From contig CAJPVJ010000036.1 in the NCBI GenBank assembly GCA_905397405.1, positions 1-56,823 of the forward strand: 56,823 nucleotides of DNA, in the 5' to 3' direction. Within the stretch, counting starts at the first letter, position 1, and the number at the start of each line of letters is the position of its first letter. Position numbers and translations under genes: made by a program. This DNA is from Oppiella nova (taxonomy: Eukaryota > Arthropoda > Arachnida > Sarcoptiformes > Oppiidae). Under the pieces are notes generated by a model. That model saw only the letters and a list, made by a program, of their open reading frames with translations. It was not told where the DNA came from and did not search any database. Of the stretch, positions 1-9,082 are shown piece by piece.

Positions 1-342
1 GGTGGTAAAAATCAAGGCAATACTGCGACTGGGGTTGCCAAGCAACAGGCGAAATTAGGCATGGAGTGGGATATTTTGATGTTGCAGGGTTTAACCTTGA
101 CTGGAAATGCCACAGCAGTTTCAAAGCAATATATCAATCAGGAAAATACACTACATGCTTCTGGACGAACACTGTTTGATGTTGGGGCGAGATATAAGAC
201 CAATGTTTCAAGTTTTCCACTGAGCTTAGCTGCGAGTATCAATAACGTGACCAATAAGGCGTATTGGGGCATGCCACAATTGTCCAGTTTAGCCTTAGGT
301 GCGCCGCGAACTTATATGCTGTCGGCTTCTATCGATTTTTAA
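1..342 (+). CDS. TonB-dependent receptor, C-terminal fragment (cut by window start)
   Basis: The reading frame is open from base 1 and ends at a TAA at 340-342, so only the last 113 residues are visible. They look like the final beta strands of an outer-membrane TonB-dependent receptor: a late 'SLAASINNVTNKAYW' strand (the family's usual 'v.NL.dk.Y' region), alternating hydrophobic and polar residues, and a terminal aromatic residue (SASIDF), the BAM recognition signature. An internal ATG at 61 is not the start because coding sequence continues upstream of it. The ligand cannot be inferred. Its position just before a sulfur-scavenging operon, and the three other receptors in the locus, suggest it belongs to the same system. 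Confidence 0.85.
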   Translation, partial: GGKNQGNTATGVAKQQAKLGMEWDILMLQGLTLTGNATAVSKQYINQENTLHASGRTLFDVGARYKTNVSSFPLSLAASINNVTNKAYWGMPQLSSLALGAPRTYMLSASIDF

Positions 343-350
343 TTTAAGCG

Positions 351-382
351 ATACAGCACTATATTTTTATATGGTGCTGTAT
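351..382 (+). terminator. Hairpin after the receptor gene, possible terminator
   Basis: ATACAGCAC (351-359) is the inverse complement of GTGCTGTAT (374-382), with an AT-rich loop. It lies 9 bp after the receptor stop codon. There is no U-tract after it, so termination is only a guess. Confidence 0.35.
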
Positions 383-477
383 GTTGATTCAATGAGGCGC
401 TTTAAATCATATAAATCTGTTTAATCAAAAATAAAGCGGATGGGGGTGTTGTCTCAAGGCAGGCTTGCTTAAAGCGC

Positions 478-493
478 TGTTGATAAAACAACA
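478..493. promoter_or_regulatory. Candidate activator-binding dyad TGTTG-N6-CAACA
   Basis: The sequence TGTTG-ATAAAA-CAACA is a perfect inverted repeat with a 6-bp spacer, about 85 bp upstream of the sigma54 promoter at 578. The same dyad with the same spacer recurs near other sigma54 promoters here (11726, 27293, 35690). That is the placement expected of an enhancer site for a sigma54 activator. Binding by the 21058-22128 product is inferred. Confidence 0.6.
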
Positions 494-577
494 CTAAATC
501 TAAAACAAGTGATGAAATCTAAACATTTATTAAAATTATATTTTGCATAAGACATTGAAAATTATAAAAATAAATAT

Positions 578-593
578 TGGCATAAAAGCTGCT
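578..593 (+). promoter_or_regulatory. Sigma54 (-24/-12) promoter of the Dsz-like operon
   Basis: TGGCATAAAAGCTGCT has the invariant GG and GC dinucleotides at the correct spacing. Transcription should start near 604, leaving a leader of about 33 nt with an AAGGAA ribosome-binding site before the ATG at 637. Confidence 0.75.
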
Positions 594-636
594 CAATACA
601 AGTGATATGAAATTGGAAGTATCTTAAGGAATACCT

Positions 637-1695
637 ATGTCACTTGTCGTCGATAAAAAAGAAAATTCTAAAGAGTTTTTAAAAAGTACTTTATCTGAAA
701 TTTGGGTCACACGATGTCCAGTACCCACTGCAACAGGAATATCATTAAAACGCGGCACCTTAGTCGAAAAATTTGAGCGACATGGTATTGATGTTGCGGT
801 ATTGCAAGATGCGCGTAAAGGCTTGTCTGTGCATCATTTTGATCATCAGCTTCCGGCTTTATTCCGTGAGGGTGGCAATGTACCTGCTTTGGCTGCACGT
901 TCAGAAGGTGCCCCAAGTCGTCTGATTGGATTAACTTGGATTGATGAATGGCAAGTGATTATTGTTCGACCTGATTCAGCAATTCGTCAACCTGAAGACT
1001 TAAAAAATGCCAAAGTGGCTTTACCTGAATATGCCGATAAACGTGCAGGCAGTATTTTTAGAGCCATGTCATTGCAAGGTATTCGAGGGGCTTTACAACT
1101 TGCAAATTTAAGTTTTCGTGATGTTGATTTTATTGAAGTTCCTGAGCGAGCTGAATCGAAACAAGATCGTGATGCCAGTGCCTATTGGTCAGGCCTTGAT
1201 GCCTTGATTACAGGTGAGGTCGATGCCGTATATGTCAAAGGGGCATCGGCTGTTGAGGCAGCCACCAAACGTGGTTTAAAAGTCGGTATCGATTTAGATC
1301 AATTTGCAGATGTGACTTCGCGTGTGAACAACGGGACACCTCGTCCTATCACGGTACATGAAGATTTATTGGAACATCACTTTGATGTCGTCGTGGATTT
1401 TCTGGAAGAGCTTTTTGATACCGCAGACTGGGCAGAAGATCATTTAGATGAAGTGCTGGTTATTCTACAAGATGAAACCATTGCGGGTGCTGAAAGTGTG
1501 GCTACAGCGTATCGTAATAATTTCCATAAATCTTTACACCCTTCATTAAGTGAAGAACGCCTTGAGCTTTTAAAACAACAAAAAGATTTTCTTTGGTTAC
1601 ATGGCTTCCTTGAAAAAGACGTAGATCTTAATACATGGGTCGATCATCGCCCATTACTCGAAGTTTTAAAGCGTCGCCAAAATAAACAACGTTAA
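637..1695 (+). CDS. DszB-like sulfinate desulfinase (SsuA/periplasmic-binding fold, cytoplasmic)
   Basis: This 352-residue protein resembles DszB, the desulfinase that releases sulfite from 2-(2-hydroxyphenyl)benzenesulfinate. DszB uses Cys27, His60 and Arg70. Here TRCPVPT places a cysteine at residue 27, and HFDHQLPALFREGG has His67 and Arg77 ten residues apart, the same spacing as in DszB; the G-G-x-x-P motif follows. There is no signal peptide or lipobox, which argues against a transporter binding protein despite the shared fold. ATG 637 follows AAGGAA and lies downstream of the sigma54 promoter. It is the first gene of an eight-gene operon. The actual substrate is unknown: DszB itself is narrow and this homologue is divergent. 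An SBP-derived protein without enzymatic activity remains possible. Confidence 0.7.
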   Translation: MSLVVDKKENSKEFLKSTLSEIWVTRCPVPTATGISLKRGTLVEKFERHGIDVAVLQDARKGLSVHHFDHQLPALFREGGNVPALAARSEGAPSRLIGLTWIDEWQVIIVRPDSAIRQPEDLKNAKVALPEYADKRAGSIFRAMSLQGIRGALQLANLSFRDVDFIEVPERAESKQDRDASAYWSGLDALITGEVDAVYVKGASAVEAATKRGLKVGIDLDQFADVTSRVNNGTPRPITVHEDLLEHHFDVVVDFLEELFDTADWAEDHLDEVLVILQDETIAGAESVATAYRNNFHKSLHPSLSEERLELLKQQKDFLWLHGFLEKDVDLNTWVDHRPLLEVLKRRQNKQR

Positions 1696-1710
1696 AACAG
1701 GATATTTATC

Positions 1711-2421
1711 ATGACTACACTGATTCAATCGCCACTTTCCCCTGAACTCAATGATTTTATTGAACGCAACCGTGAAAAAGCTGAATTTACATTTGAGGTG
1801 TTCCGTGAGACGGGCACAATCACTGCCAATGGCACGGTCAATTTTGTTGAACGCGCCCCTGAGAATACCTTGGTGACCTTTAACTATGCAGGTCCTTGGT
1901 CACGAGATAAAAAAAGCAAAGTACTGGTAGAGAAACTTGATGGTGAAGTTTTATTGGGACGAAAAGGTGCTGGTGGCCGTTATAACAAACTGTTTCGTGA
2001 ACATGCAGATGTCACCACAATCTCTCATGTACATGCACCGAATTTAGGTGCTTGGGCCCAAACACACCGAACCCTACCGATTCGATATGTGCCTGTTCAG
2101 CGTTTTCATTTATTTAATGAATTACCGATTTATATTGATCGCCGTCAGGCAGAAGTAGATTTCATTTTAGATCAACTCAAGATTGATATTGAGCATCGGG
2201 CTATTTTGGAAGCCAATGGCGGTGCCACAGTTTGGGGGCGTCAAGGTCTACAGGAAACTGCTGAATTTATTTTATTGCTTGAAGAAGGTGCTCAAATTCA
2301 ACTGTTAGCAGAATTGGTTGGAGGAAGTCGTGAATATGGGCAAGGGGTATTACAGCAACAGTGGAAAATGAGCGGATTGACTGAAAAAGCAAAATCACTG
2401 GGATTACTTCCACTCCATTAG
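1711..2421 (+). CDS. Class II aldolase/adducin-fold protein
   Basis: A 236-residue protein of the class II aldolase/adducin family, whose members are usually Zn-dependent aldolases or epimerases. The first metal-ligand pair is visible as SHVHAP near residue 108. The C-terminal signature ILEANGGATVWGRQGLQE corresponds to the family's 'NHGxxxxG' segment, but the usual third metal-binding His is Gly here. The protein may therefore be non-catalytic, bind metal differently, or have another role. It follows the DszB-like gene by 15 bp and precedes the monooxygenase gene by 32 bp, so it is co-transcribed. It could act on the carbon skeleton left after sulfur removal, but nothing in the sequence shows this. 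Confidence 0.7.
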   Translation: MTTLIQSPLSPELNDFIERNREKAEFTFEVFRETGTITANGTVNFVERAPENTLVTFNYAGPWSRDKKSKVLVEKLDGEVLLGRKGAGGRYNKLFREHADVTTISHVHAPNLGAWAQTHRTLPIRYVPVQRFHLFNELPIYIDRRQAEVDFILDQLKIDIEHRAILEANGGATVWGRQGLQETAEFILLLEEGAQIQLLAELVGGSREYGQGVLQQQWKMSGLTEKAKSLGLLPLH

Positions 2422-2453
2422 AAACATGATTTAAAACAAATATAGAGAATATT

Positions 2454-3647
2454 ATGGCTGTAAAACTTTTATGGTATCTCACCTCTCCTGATGGTCCCTA
2501 TCCTTGGTTGGAGTCGGGACGCTGGGATACCGATTATGAACATTTGCAACAAATTGCAATTACCGCAGATCGTCTGGGGTTTTACGGTTCGCTCATGGGT
2601 ACAAGTGAGTATGAAACACTGGCGGTTGCCGCGAGTTTAATTCCTTTTACTGAACGCCTGAAGTTTTTGGTCGCACAGCATCCAGGTGAAGTTCAACCCG
2701 CAGTTTTAGCCAAATATGCACAAACTTTTGATGCCTTTTCTCAGGGACGTTTGTTGTTTAATGTGGTCAATGGCAATGATCAGGGACTTGCCGCTTTGGG
2801 TATTCATTATTCACATGATGAACGCTATGACTTTAGTAAAGAATACTGGAGCACATTTCAACAGAATTATTTAGGCGATAAATCTGGTTTTCAGGGTGAG
2901 TTTATTCAAGTGGCTCCACGTCAAGAGGGTGCTTCACCGATGTCAAAATGGCATGGGGCAACCCAAAAACAAGGCGTACCGCTGTGGGGAGCTGGCACAT
3001 CAGCGAAAGGGGTACAACATTCAGTGGAATTGCTGGATGTGTATTTAAGCTTTGCCAACACACCGCCGTTGCTGGGAGAAAAATTCAGTAAGGTTGCAAA
3101 AGAAGCCGCTAAAGTTGGGCGAACTTTGCAGTATGGAACTCGCTTACAAATTATTGTTCGTGAAACCGAAGAAGAAGCGTGGCAATACGCGCAGTCTCTA
3201 CTCGATAAAATTGATGTGAATTATGCGATTGAAGCAGTAAAACGTCAGCTTCCACCCAATGAATCTTTTGAAAGCTATCAAAGTAATAACCCGATTGTTC
3301 AAAAAAATTTAGAACGCTTACGTCAGGGGATATTACCTCAAGCTAAAGATTTTGAAATTTATCCAAATATTTGGACAGGGCCATCACTGTTTGGTTTTGA
3401 TATCTTAAATCCCGCTGCGGGGACCGCATTGGTCGGGAGCGCTGAAAATATTGCTCAACGTATCCAAGAATATGAAAGCTACGGTACATCTGCATTTATT
3501 TTGTCGGGTTTTCCTTTAATCACTGAAGTTTACCGTGTTGCAGACTTGTTGTTTCCTTTACTTGAGCTCGATCATGGTTTTGAGTTACCGAAGTTAAAAA
3601 ATCGCTCCTCTGTAGATTCTCTGTTGAATCAAGAAACTGTGGTTTAA
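2454..3647 (+). CDS. SsuD-type FMNH2-dependent monooxygenase (luciferase-like family)
   Basis: A 397-residue luciferase-like flavin monooxygenase of the SsuD branch. SsuD uses reduced FMN and O2 to cleave the C-S bond of alkanesulfonates. Family marks are the N-terminal substrate strand, 'ADRLGFYGSL' (residues about 39-48), 'QGRLLFNVVNGND' (about 98-110, flavin pocket), 'HDERYDFSKEYW' and the C-terminal 'LVGSAENIAQRIQEYESYG', typical of SsuD-like proteins. SsuD is about 380 residues, so the length fits. No flavin reductase gene lies in the operon, so FMNH2 must come from elsewhere. In this operon it occupies the DszA-like position between a DszC-like oxygenase and a DszB-like desulfinase. Confidence 0.85.
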   Translation: MAVKLLWYLTSPDGPYPWLESGRWDTDYEHLQQIAITADRLGFYGSLMGTSEYETLAVAASLIPFTERLKFLVAQHPGEVQPAVLAKYAQTFDAFSQGRLLFNVVNGNDQGLAALGIHYSHDERYDFSKEYWSTFQQNYLGDKSGFQGEFIQVAPRQEGASPMSKWHGATQKQGVPLWGAGTSAKGVQHSVELLDVYLSFANTPPLLGEKFSKVAKEAAKVGRTLQYGTRLQIIVRETEEEAWQYAQSLLDKIDVNYAIEAVKRQLPPNESFESYQSNNPIVQKNLERLRQGILPQAKDFEIYPNIWTGPSLFGFDILNPAAGTALVGSAENIAQRIQEYESYGTSAFILSGFPLITEVYRVADLLFPLLELDHGFELPKLKNRSSVDSLLNQETVV

Positions 3648-3659
3648 AAGGAGAATCCT

Positions 3660-5237
3660 ATGAGTAAAATTACGCGCAGAGCATTAATTAAAAATACTGG
3701 TTTAGGTCTAGGTACGATTGCAGCAGCAAGCCTGATCGGGTGTTCTCGTTCCGATTCCTCAGCATCAAATGAAGCTGCTACACATACAAGCCAGCATACC
3801 ACACCGCAAAAAGGTGGAGTGATCAAAATTGGGGTGATTAATGGTAATCAAGCTGGAAATTTAGATGCCCATAAGCCGATTGGAATGTCGAGTGCCTTTA
3901 GAGGTTGGCCGTTATATGCCAAATTATGGGAGTGGGGGCGAGATATTCAACCTAAATTGGCGCTTGCTGAATTTGCAGAACCCAATGAGGATGGCACTAA
4001 ATGGACGATTCGGCTAAAGAAAGGGCTTGAGTTTCATCATGGTAAAACCATTACAGCTGATGATGTCATTTTCTCTTTACGTCGTTTGACCGATCCTAAA
4101 CTGGCGTCTCCCTTTGCTGCTTATCTGTATTCATTGCAGCGCGATGCGATTAAAAAGCGTGATGATTACACCGTTGAAATTCCATTTGCTCAAGGCAAAG
4201 GCTTAGTAGCCCTACCTGAAGCATGGATGAGTTGGGGCGGTATTGTTCCAACAGATTATGACCCAATCAAGAATGTCGTCGGAGCAGGCCCGTTTAAGCT
4301 GGAAAGTTTTACCCCAGGTCAACGTTCCCGTTTCGTACGTTTTGAAAATTATTGGAAAGACAATCAGCCTTATGCAGATGCCATTGAAATTATAGATTTT
4401 AAAGACCAAACCGGGCGTCTTGCTGCTTTGCAATCAGGGCAAATTGATATTGCATCGGGTATTAGTGCCGAGCATTTATCTTTGATTCAAGCCAATAAAC
4501 GACTGAATGTTGTTTCATCTGAAACAGATGCTTGGCAATCCTTTGACATGAATACCACTAAAGCACCGTTTAATGATCCTCGTGTCAGACAAGCATTTCG
4601 TTTGATTGCCAATCGGGATGATTTAGTGAAACGGGCATTGGCGGGACAAGGGCGAATTGCCAACGATCTGTATTCATTTAGTGATCCTGTTTATAACCAT
4701 GAAATTCCACAGCGTAAGCAAGATTTAGCCAAAGCTAAAACACTATTAAAAGCCGCTGGTTTTGATCAAAACTTAAAAGTTGATTTATATACAGGACCAG
4801 ATAGCAATGCCGCCTTGGTGTTTGCGCAACATGCAGCGCAAGCTGGCGTGATCGTAAACGTTAAACAAGTTGAAGCTGCAACATTTGCAGATGCAGTCAA
4901 ACAAGATTGGGCATTGAGTACAGGTTCAAATGTTTCTCGTCCATTTTTATTGACGGTATTGCAGATTGATGGACCCGGTGCAGCCAATAACAAAACCCGT
5001 TTTAATCAAGCCCGTTTTACTGAGCTGGTGCATCACGCATTGCAACAGCCTGATCTGGAAAAACGCAAAGTTCTGGTGCATGAGGCACAGCAAATTCAGC
5101 ATGAACAAGGTGGCTTACTGATTTGGGGTTTTAACAATGTTTTAGATGCACATTCTCATCAGATTGGTGGTGTAACACCTGATCGAACCGGTTTTGCAGC
5201 ATGGCGAACTGATGAGTTTTGGCGTAAAGGGGAGTGA
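3660..5237 (+). CDS. Oligopeptide/nickel-type ABC substrate-binding lipoprotein (SBP family 5) with Tat-like signal
   Basis: A 525-residue family 5 solute-binding protein, the kind that serves Dpp/Opp/Nik importers. The N-terminus has a twin-arginine stretch (ITRRALIK, residues about 4-11), a hydrophobic segment and a lipobox SLIGC, so it is probably exported by Tat and lipidated. The mature domain has the family signature 'LEFHHGKTITADDVIFSLRRL' region and 'MNTTKAPFNDPRVRQAFR'. AAAAGGAG precedes the ATG. It is followed by overlapping permease genes, forming a full importer. It is homologous along its length to the orphan protein at 31102-32691. The ligand is probably an organosulfur compound rather than a peptide, judging from the operon and regulator. 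Confidence 0.9.
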   Translation: MSKITRRALIKNTGLGLGTIAAASLIGCSRSDSSASNEAATHTSQHTTPQKGGVIKIGVINGNQAGNLDAHKPIGMSSAFRGWPLYAKLWEWGRDIQPKLALAEFAEPNEDGTKWTIRLKKGLEFHHGKTITADDVIFSLRRLTDPKLASPFAAYLYSLQRDAIKKRDDYTVEIPFAQGKGLVALPEAWMSWGGIVPTDYDPIKNVVGAGPFKLESFTPGQRSRFVRFENYWKDNQPYADAIEIIDFKDQTGRLAALQSGQIDIASGISAEHLSLIQANKRLNVVSSETDAWQSFDMNTTKAPFNDPRVRQAFRLIANRDDLVKRALAGQGRIANDLYSFSDPVYNHEIPQRKQDLAKAKTLLKAAGFDQNLKVDLYTGPDSNAALVFAQHAAQAGVIVNVKQVEAATFADAVKQDWALSTGSNVSRPFLLTVLQIDGPGAANNKTRFNQARFTELVHHALQQPDLEKRKVLVHEAQQIQHEQGGLLIWGFNNVLDAHSHQIGGVTPDRTGFAAWRTDEFWRKGE

Positions 5238-6391
5238 TGATGACGACTCAAGCCAGCAAAATTGAAAGCTCGATTCAACATCCAGCTATCGCCAAGTCGT
5301 TTGAATTTCCTGCATGGTTACCTTGGTTTTTGACCCGTATCGTGTCAGGAATTTTGGTGATTTTTGTGATTAGTTTAATTGTATTTATCGCGACTCAAGC
5401 GCTTCCATCTGACCCTGCGCGGGTCATTTTAGGGCCAGAAGCACCAGAAGCTACGGTTCAAATACTGCGTGAACAATTGGGGCTGACTCAACCGATATTG
5501 GTGCAATACTGGAATTGGCTGACTCAATTATTACAAGGTAATTTTGGACGCTCAATTGATTCTAATGTACCTGTGTTACAGATTATTCAAAACTATTTTG
5601 GTAATACGCTTGCTTTGAGTAGCTTGGTGGTGGCAATCACTGTACCGATTTCAGTTTTACTTGGGGTTTGGTTATCGCTACGTCGTGATAGCAAACTAGA
5701 CCGAATCATTGTATCTAGCTCGATTATTTTTAAAGCAGTGCCCGGATTTGTCATTGCCATTTGGCTAATGATGTTATTTTCAACTTCGATCTTGCATGTA
5801 TTACCCGCTGCATCATTGCTGATTCCTGGGCAGTCTCCGTTTAGCCAGCTAGAGTTTTTAATTTTACCCATTTTAACGTTAGCTTTATCGCTTATTCCTT
5901 ATCTCATGCGTCTTGTGCGAGGCTCAATGATCGATGCCTTAGAGTCTGATTATGTCACTTCAGCACGATTACGCGGTATTCCAGAGCGTCGCATTATCTG
6001 GAAGCATGTTTTGCCTAATGCTTTAGTGCCCGTGGTACAAGGCACGGCATTGACTATACGGGTTTTACTCAGTGGGGCTTTAATTATCGAGGTTGTATTT
6101 AGTTATCCCGGAATTGGCAATGCATTGAATGCAGCAATTGAAATGCGGGATATTCCTACCATTCAAGCGATTGTTTTATTGCTGACCATCTGTGTGGTGG
6201 TGGTCAATTTAATTGCAGACTTAATGACCACTTTACTCACACCGAAAATACGCACTGCAAAAAAACATAAAGCCCGTTCACCTGGTTTACGTCAGGCATT
6301 GCGTTTATGGAAGTCTGGCCGACCGATTACGGTAAAGCCTGTCGATCGCCGTAATGCCTTGAAGAATATCAATTCAGGAGAGGGGAAATGA
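5237..6391 (+). CDS. ABC importer permease, DppB/OppB type
   Basis: About 384 residues. The first transmembrane segment is near residue 33 (ILVIFVISLIVFIATQ) and is followed by the DppB-type 'LPSDPARVILGPEA' region. The coupling EAA loop is seen as 'DYVTSARLRGIPERRIIWKHVLPNA' region (residues about 240-265). The C-terminus is longer than in typical DppB (about 310-340 residues) because of a basic cytoplasmic tail after residue 335. ATG 5237 overlaps the stop of the binding protein (TGATG); ATG 5240 and GTG 5234 are alternatives. The stop overlaps the next permease. Confidence 0.9.
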   Translation: MMTTQASKIESSIQHPAIAKSFEFPAWLPWFLTRIVSGILVIFVISLIVFIATQALPSDPARVILGPEAPEATVQILREQLGLTQPILVQYWNWLTQLLQGNFGRSIDSNVPVLQIIQNYFGNTLALSSLVVAITVPISVLLGVWLSLRRDSKLDRIIVSSSIIFKAVPGFVIAIWLMMLFSTSILHVLPAASLLIPGQSPFSQLEFLILPILTLALSLIPYLMRLVRGSMIDALESDYVTSARLRGIPERRIIWKHVLPNALVPVVQGTALTIRVLLSGALIIEVVFSYPGIGNALNAAIEMRDIPTIQAIVLLLTICVVVVNLIADLMTTLLTPKIRTAKKHKARSPGLRQALRLWKSGRPITVKPVDRRNALKNINSGEGK

Positions 6392-7236
6392 GTACACTTC
6401 ATTGGTATCAACGTAAGTTTTTTAAAGCCTTGATTTCTGAGCGACAAGTCCGTTTTGGTTTTGTGGTGACAAGCTTAGTTTTGATATTTGCGCTTATTGG
6501 CCCAGTGCTGGTTCCTTTTGAACCAACTGCATTAGTGGGTATGACCTATGGTGCGCCTGAAGCACAGGCTTTTCTTGGCTATGACTATATTGGGCATGAT
6601 GTTTGGTCCCGTGTATTAGCGGGTGGTGCTTCAATTATTTGGATGACCCTCGCTGCCAGTCTGGTGGCTTTAATTATTGGTTCCAGTTTAGGCATATTGG
6701 CTGCTTTTGCACGAGATAAAGTTGACCAGTTTGTGACTTGGCTTACCGATGTTTTTATGGCATTTCCTGATCTGATTTTAGTGCTATTAATCGTTTCGAT
6801 GCTAGGGCGTGAGCCATGGCTGATTGTGCTCACTGTTTCGATTGCTTTTATTCCTGGGGTAGTACGTCTTGCACGAAGTGTTGCGCTAAATTTGGTTGAG
6901 CAAGAGTATGTAGAGGCCGCCAAAATTTTAGGTTATTCGAAAAGCTATATTTTATTCCGTGAAATCCTACCCAATATGCTGACACCCTTATTAATTCATC
7001 TTGGGGTGATGTTGACGTGGGCTGTTGGCATGTTATCTGGTCTGGCTTTTCTTGGTTATGGTATCGCACCTCCTGCAGCCGATTGGGGCCTGATGATTAA
7101 TGAAAATCGTGCTGGGTTATTGGTTCAACCGTGGGCAGTATTTGCACCGGTGATTTTAATTGCTTTGTTTGCGCTGGGAACCAATGTGTTGGCTGAAGGT
7201 GTAGGGCGTGCCGCAGCGCGGATTGAGGAAAAGTAA
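6388..7236 (+). CDS. ABC importer permease, DppC/OppC type
   Basis: A 282-residue DppC-like permease with the N-terminal segment VTSLVLIFALIGPVLVPF and the 'GYDYIGHDVWSRVLAGG' region, the family's 'lGTDxlGrDvlSR' signature. Later helices carry the EAA loop 'EYVEAAKILGYSKSYILFREILPN' region. The ATG overlaps the previous stop by 4 bp (ATGA) and follows GGAGAGGGG, showing translational coupling. It should pair with the DppB-like subunit to form the membrane channel, energised by the fused ATPase two bases downstream. Confidence 0.9.
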   Translation: MSTLHWYQRKFFKALISERQVRFGFVVTSLVLIFALIGPVLVPFEPTALVGMTYGAPEAQAFLGYDYIGHDVWSRVLAGGASIIWMTLAASLVALIIGSSLGILAAFARDKVDQFVTWLTDVFMAFPDLILVLLIVSMLGREPWLIVLTVSIAFIPGVVRLARSVALNLVEQEYVEAAKILGYSKSYILFREILPNMLTPLLIHLGVMLTWAVGMLSGLAFLGYGIAPPAADWGLMINENRAGLLVQPWAVFAPVILIALFALGTNVLAEGVGRAAARIEEK

Positions 7237-7238
7237 CC

Positions 7239-9056
7239 ATGACAGAGATTTTAAAGAATACGGTACTACAGGTAAAAGACTTAACGGTGGCATTGGTCAA
7301 CACAGGCAATCATGTAGTTTCGAATATTTCTTTTCATTTAAACGAGGGCGAAGTCCTTGGGTTGGTGGGAGAAAGTGGTTCAGGTAAAACCACATTGTCG
7401 AGTGCGTTATTGGGCTATGCACGACATGGTGCCAAAATTATTCAAGGCACAATTGCGCTGGATGGACAAGATATCCTCAGTCTTGACGATCACGCCTTGC
7501 GTCAAATTCGAGGTTATAAAATCAGTCACGTTGCCCAAGATCCGGGAACGGCACTAAATCCAGCATTAACAATTGGACAGCATCTACTTGAGTTATTAGA
7601 AGTCCATCAATCACGCTTATCCAGTAGTGAAAGAAATCATAAAGTTGCTAAAATTTTAGATGAAGTGGGATTGCCTCAGGATGATGTGTTTTTAAAACGC
7701 TATCCTCATCAGCTTTCCGGCGGGCAACAACAACGGATTTTATTAGCATTGGCATTTTTGTTACAGCCTCGCTTAATTGTCTTGGATGAACCGACAACAG
7801 CATTGGATGTTACAACCCAAACTTTAGTGCTAAATATTATTCGTAAATTATGTCGCGAATATAATGTTGCAGCAATTTATGTATCACATGATTTGACTGT
7901 GGTGAAAGATATTGCAGATCGCGTAATCGTCCTGTATTCAGGCCAGATTGCAGAAGATGCCGCATTAAGTCAGTTATTTGAAACGCCAAAACATCCTTAT
8001 ACTCAAGGTTTACTCAATGCCATCCCCGATGTGTCGATTCGTAAATATTTATCCCCCATCGAAGGACATGCACCCTCACCGAATGACCGTCCAACAGGAT
8101 GTGCCTTTGCCGCAAGATGTACTTTCGCTAGCGAATTATGTCATCAACAGCAACCGAAATTAACCCTGTTATCTCAAGGAGTTGATCCACATTTTGTTGC
8201 TTGTCATCATTGGGATGAAATGGGTGTGATCAATTTTCAAGAGCTTGATCCGCATCTGATTGAATTAAAAACAGATCAACAGGCACTGCTTAAAGTAGAA
8301 CATATCAATGCTTGGTATGGCCAGCAACAAGCACTTTTCGATGTTTCTTTTCAAATACAGCGTGGAGAATGTTTGGCCTTAGTCGGGGAGTCTGGTTCAG
8401 GTAAAACCACACTGTCTAGAGTGATTGCAGGACTGAATGAAAATGCAGAAGGTCAGGTGATTTTAGCAGATGAAGTATTGTCCTTGCAGGGACAAAAACG
8501 TCAGTTAACACAACGACATAAACTGCAGTATATCTTTCAAAATCCATATAAAGCCTTGAATCCAGCACATACCATAGGACAGACACTCACTAAAGTGGTT
8601 CAGCACTTTTTTGCTACATCTCAGCAAGAAACTCAACAAAAGGTCGTTCAGGTACTTCAACAAGTATCGCTTCCTCCACAGGTTCAAGAACTCTACCCAA
8701 GAGATTTATCTGGCGGAGAACGGCAACGTGTAGCGATTGCACGAGCGCTGTTATGTCAGCCTGATGTTTTGATTTGCGACGAAATTACTTCTGCTTTAGA
8801 TGTGTCAGTACAAGCATCTATTTTAAAACTGTTGCAACAACTGCAAAAGCAAGGCGTAACTTTACTTTTTGTGACCCATAACCTTGGGGTAGTTCGAGCA
8901 ATTGCTGATCGAGTTGCCGTTTTAAAAAATGGCCATCTGGTGGAATACGGTGAAACCGATCAAGTACTGAGTCATCCGCAACATGGGTATACCAAAACTT
9001 TGCTCACACATGCACCCAGCTTATTTAAGACTACAGCACAGCGTATCTGTGCATAA
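7239..9056 (+). CDS. Fused double ABC ATPase (DppD-DppF type)
   Basis: A 605-residue protein with two complete nucleotide-binding domains, replacing the usual separate DppD and DppF. Half 1: Walker A GESGSGKTT (about residues 45-53), signature LSGGQQQR, Walker B LIVLDEPTTALD, switch His in VSHDL, then the DppD C-terminal Cys-rich oligopeptide-transporter region (GCAFAARC...LC...C, about 285-325). Half 2: Walker A GESGSGKTT (about 383-391), LSGGERQR, VLICDEITSALD, VTHNL. Both sites look catalytically complete. It completes the importer 3660-9056; the membrane partners are encoded immediately upstream. Confidence 0.92.
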   Translation: MTEILKNTVLQVKDLTVALVNTGNHVVSNISFHLNEGEVLGLVGESGSGKTTLSSALLGYARHGAKIIQGTIALDGQDILSLDDHALRQIRGYKISHVAQDPGTALNPALTIGQHLLELLEVHQSRLSSSERNHKVAKILDEVGLPQDDVFLKRYPHQLSGGQQQRILLALAFLLQPRLIVLDEPTTALDVTTQTLVLNIIRKLCREYNVAAIYVSHDLTVVKDIADRVIVLYSGQIAEDAALSQLFETPKHPYTQGLLNAIPDVSIRKYLSPIEGHAPSPNDRPTGCAFAARCTFASELCHQQQPKLTLLSQGVDPHFVACHHWDEMGVINFQELDPHLIELKTDQQALLKVEHINAWYGQQQALFDVSFQIQRGECLALVGESGSGKTTLSRVIAGLNENAEGQVILADEVLSLQGQKRQLTQRHKLQYIFQNPYKALNPAHTIGQTLTKVVQHFFATSQQETQQKVVQVLQQVSLPPQVQELYPRDLSGGERQRVAIARALLCQPDVLICDEITSALDVSVQASILKLLQQLQKQGVTLLFVTHNLGVVRAIADRVAVLKNGHLVEYGETDQVLSHPQHGYTKTLLTHAPSLFKTTAQRICA

Positions 9057-9082
9057 AAAACAAGAGATTTTCCGGAGTTAAA

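Noticed and set aside
637-1695. Annotation as an ABC transporter substrate-binding protein
   Set aside because: There is no signal peptide or lipobox, no adjacent SsuBC genes in this position, and the DszB Cys/His/Arg set is conserved.
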